Positions 63,141 through 64,000 of a stretch of DNA of 64,000 nt are shown here, piece after piece. The first letter of the stretch is position 1; each line of letters opens with the position of its first letter. The position numbers and the translations under genes are program-made. The notes under the pieces are model-generated. The model saw only the letters and a program-made list of their open reading frames with translations. It was not told the origin of the DNA and ran no database searches. The DNA is from Stromatinia cepivora (taxonomy: Eukaryota; Ascomycota; Leotiomycetes; Helotiales; Sclerotiniaceae): assembly GCA_014898415.1 (NCBI GenBank), contig RCTD01000003.1:1178001-1242000 (forward strand), read 5' to 3'.

Positions 63141-64000
63141 ATGATAATCTGGATTATAAAGTTTGAATAACGACAATCTAGAGTTCATAATTCTTCCCTT
63201 TGATATAAATGGAATAAATCCTATTTGGTATTCCAAATCATTATATTTTTCTATAATGTATTCCAATTTGTATATTCTATATCTATTAGGAAATAAAAAA
63301 TAATTAAGATTGATCACTTTTTTGTTCTTTATTTTCTTATCTTTAAAGAAGAATAAGTTTCTTTTTAAATTCAATAATTTAAAATTCAAGTAAAAGAACC
63401 TCAAAATTATCTGTAATAATTAATGAACAAAAAACAATTAAAACAACCAAAACTATTAATGCCATCGATATTATAGGAATTAAAGAACTATCCCTTCTTT
63501 CCCTTTTTTTGGATATACTATCTATTCTTTTCTTCTTCATCACTTTTTTTTTCTTATCTTTATTATTGTTCTTCGAAATTATAATATACTTTTTCCATTT
63601 GGTTTTTCAAGGATTCCAATAAATAATATAACAAAGAAAAAGAGAACAATGATATAAGGACAAAGGAATAACTTCTCTTTTCTTTTTGATTTTCAATATC
63701 ATTTTTATTGTAATTCTATATCCTTATTTGGATTATATAATTAATAATCAGTATATTATAAAGATAGGGGATAAATAAAGAATTTATTTTCAAATTTTGT
63801 TGATAAATAATAATATAATAATCTACTAAAGAATAAAAGAAAATTAGTAAAAAAATATATAGATAAGTATTATAATTTCAACATTAATGATTATTCAGTT
63901 TGAAATAATTAATAAAATATTCGCCATAAAAATTATATCTCCTAATGATCAACGATTTTATATATCGAATATATAAATAATTGTTCTTTTTTTTATAACT
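63141..64000. other. AT-rich tail, no recognised feature
   Basis: Follows the end of Copia-3 RNase H. A 105-codon minus-strand open frame (63404-63087) overlaps the Copia-3 C terminus and has a low-complexity composition; I do not recognise it. The nested order predicts a Copia-3 3' LTR and then the missing part of Gypsy-2, but neither could be read here. Confidence 0.4.

Larger units (their letters stand above)
36705..64000. other. AT-rich, RIP-degraded nested transposon island
   Basis: Over 27 kb to the window edge, base composition is extremely AT-rich (for example 10 G+C in the 60 bases from 56581). Every recognisable coding stretch belongs to a transposable element and is broken by stop codons. 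Repeat copies differ by transitions, as RIP would produce. No host gene, rRNA or tRNA was found. Confidence 0.93.

Noticed and set aside
63087..63404. 105-codon minus-strand frame near the right edge as a gene
   Set aside because: It overlaps the antisense of the Copia-3 C terminus, is Lys/Leu/Ile/Phe-rich as expected from AT-rich DNA, and matches nothing I know.
36705..64000. Mitochondrial DNA or centromere as explanation for the AT-rich region
   Set aside because: The recognisable content is nuclear LTR retrotransposons and a DNA transposon with RIP-type transitions; no mitochondrial genes or satellite arrays were seen. A centromeric location cannot be excluded from sequence alone.

Overview
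The window is fungal nuclear DNA from a filamentous ascomycete. Genes carry short introns (mostly 50-130 nt) with GT-AG ends and CTAAC/CTGAC-type branch sites. The proteome is that of a Pezizomycotina fungus. The right part carries the pattern of repeat-induced point mutation (RIP): very AT-rich, with repeat copies differing only by C/T and G/A transitions. Protein flavour and the sharp split into gene-rich and AT-rich compartments suggest Leotiomycetes (Sclerotiniaceae-like), which is inference only.

Left 36 kb, ordinary gene space with ten protein genes. A GPI-anchored GH72 beta-1,3-glucanosyltransferase (minus, 143-2001) lies divergent, across 4.5 kb, from FKS1, the beta-1,3-glucan synthase catalytic subunit (plus, 6465-12374). 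LCB1 of serine palmitoyltransferase (13251-15047) follows. After 3.2 kb of minisatellite-rich spacer comes a secreted GH17 glucanase/transglycosylase (18290-19757). Then come ribosomal protein uS10/RPS20 (minus, 21084-21640), a CUE-domain ASCC2/Cue3-like ribosome quality control factor (22330-24396), Inp1-like peroxisome inheritance factor (minus, 25199-27135), an EI24-like membrane protein (28812-30362), a 12-exon formamidase with a 5-nt exon (31243-33428), and mitochondrial succinyl-CoA:3-ketoacid CoA-transferase (minus, 34060-35951). Three genes that make or remodel beta-1,3-glucan lie within 20 kb. Spacers hold tandem arrays, strikingly often with a 7-bp unit.

Right 27 kb (36705-64000) is a transposon graveyard with no intact host gene. 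It can be resolved as nested insertions: a plus-strand Ty3/Gypsy element (5' LTR 36705-36982) is split by Copia-1 (40409-48055, TSD TATAT), itself split by a Pogo/Fot1 DNA transposon (42713-44879, TA target duplication). The same Gypsy is cut again in its integrase by a minus-strand Gypsy of the same LTR family (3' LTR 49536-49817). That one is cut by a different Copia (Copia-3, from about 51653), which is split by Copia-2 (55636-61127, TSD ATTTG), a sister of Copia-1. Both Copia sisters have 166-bp LTRs. All coding regions are broken by RIP-type stops.

Exon boundaries were worked out by eye from splice signals, reading phase and remembered family conservation. No alignment or search was run.
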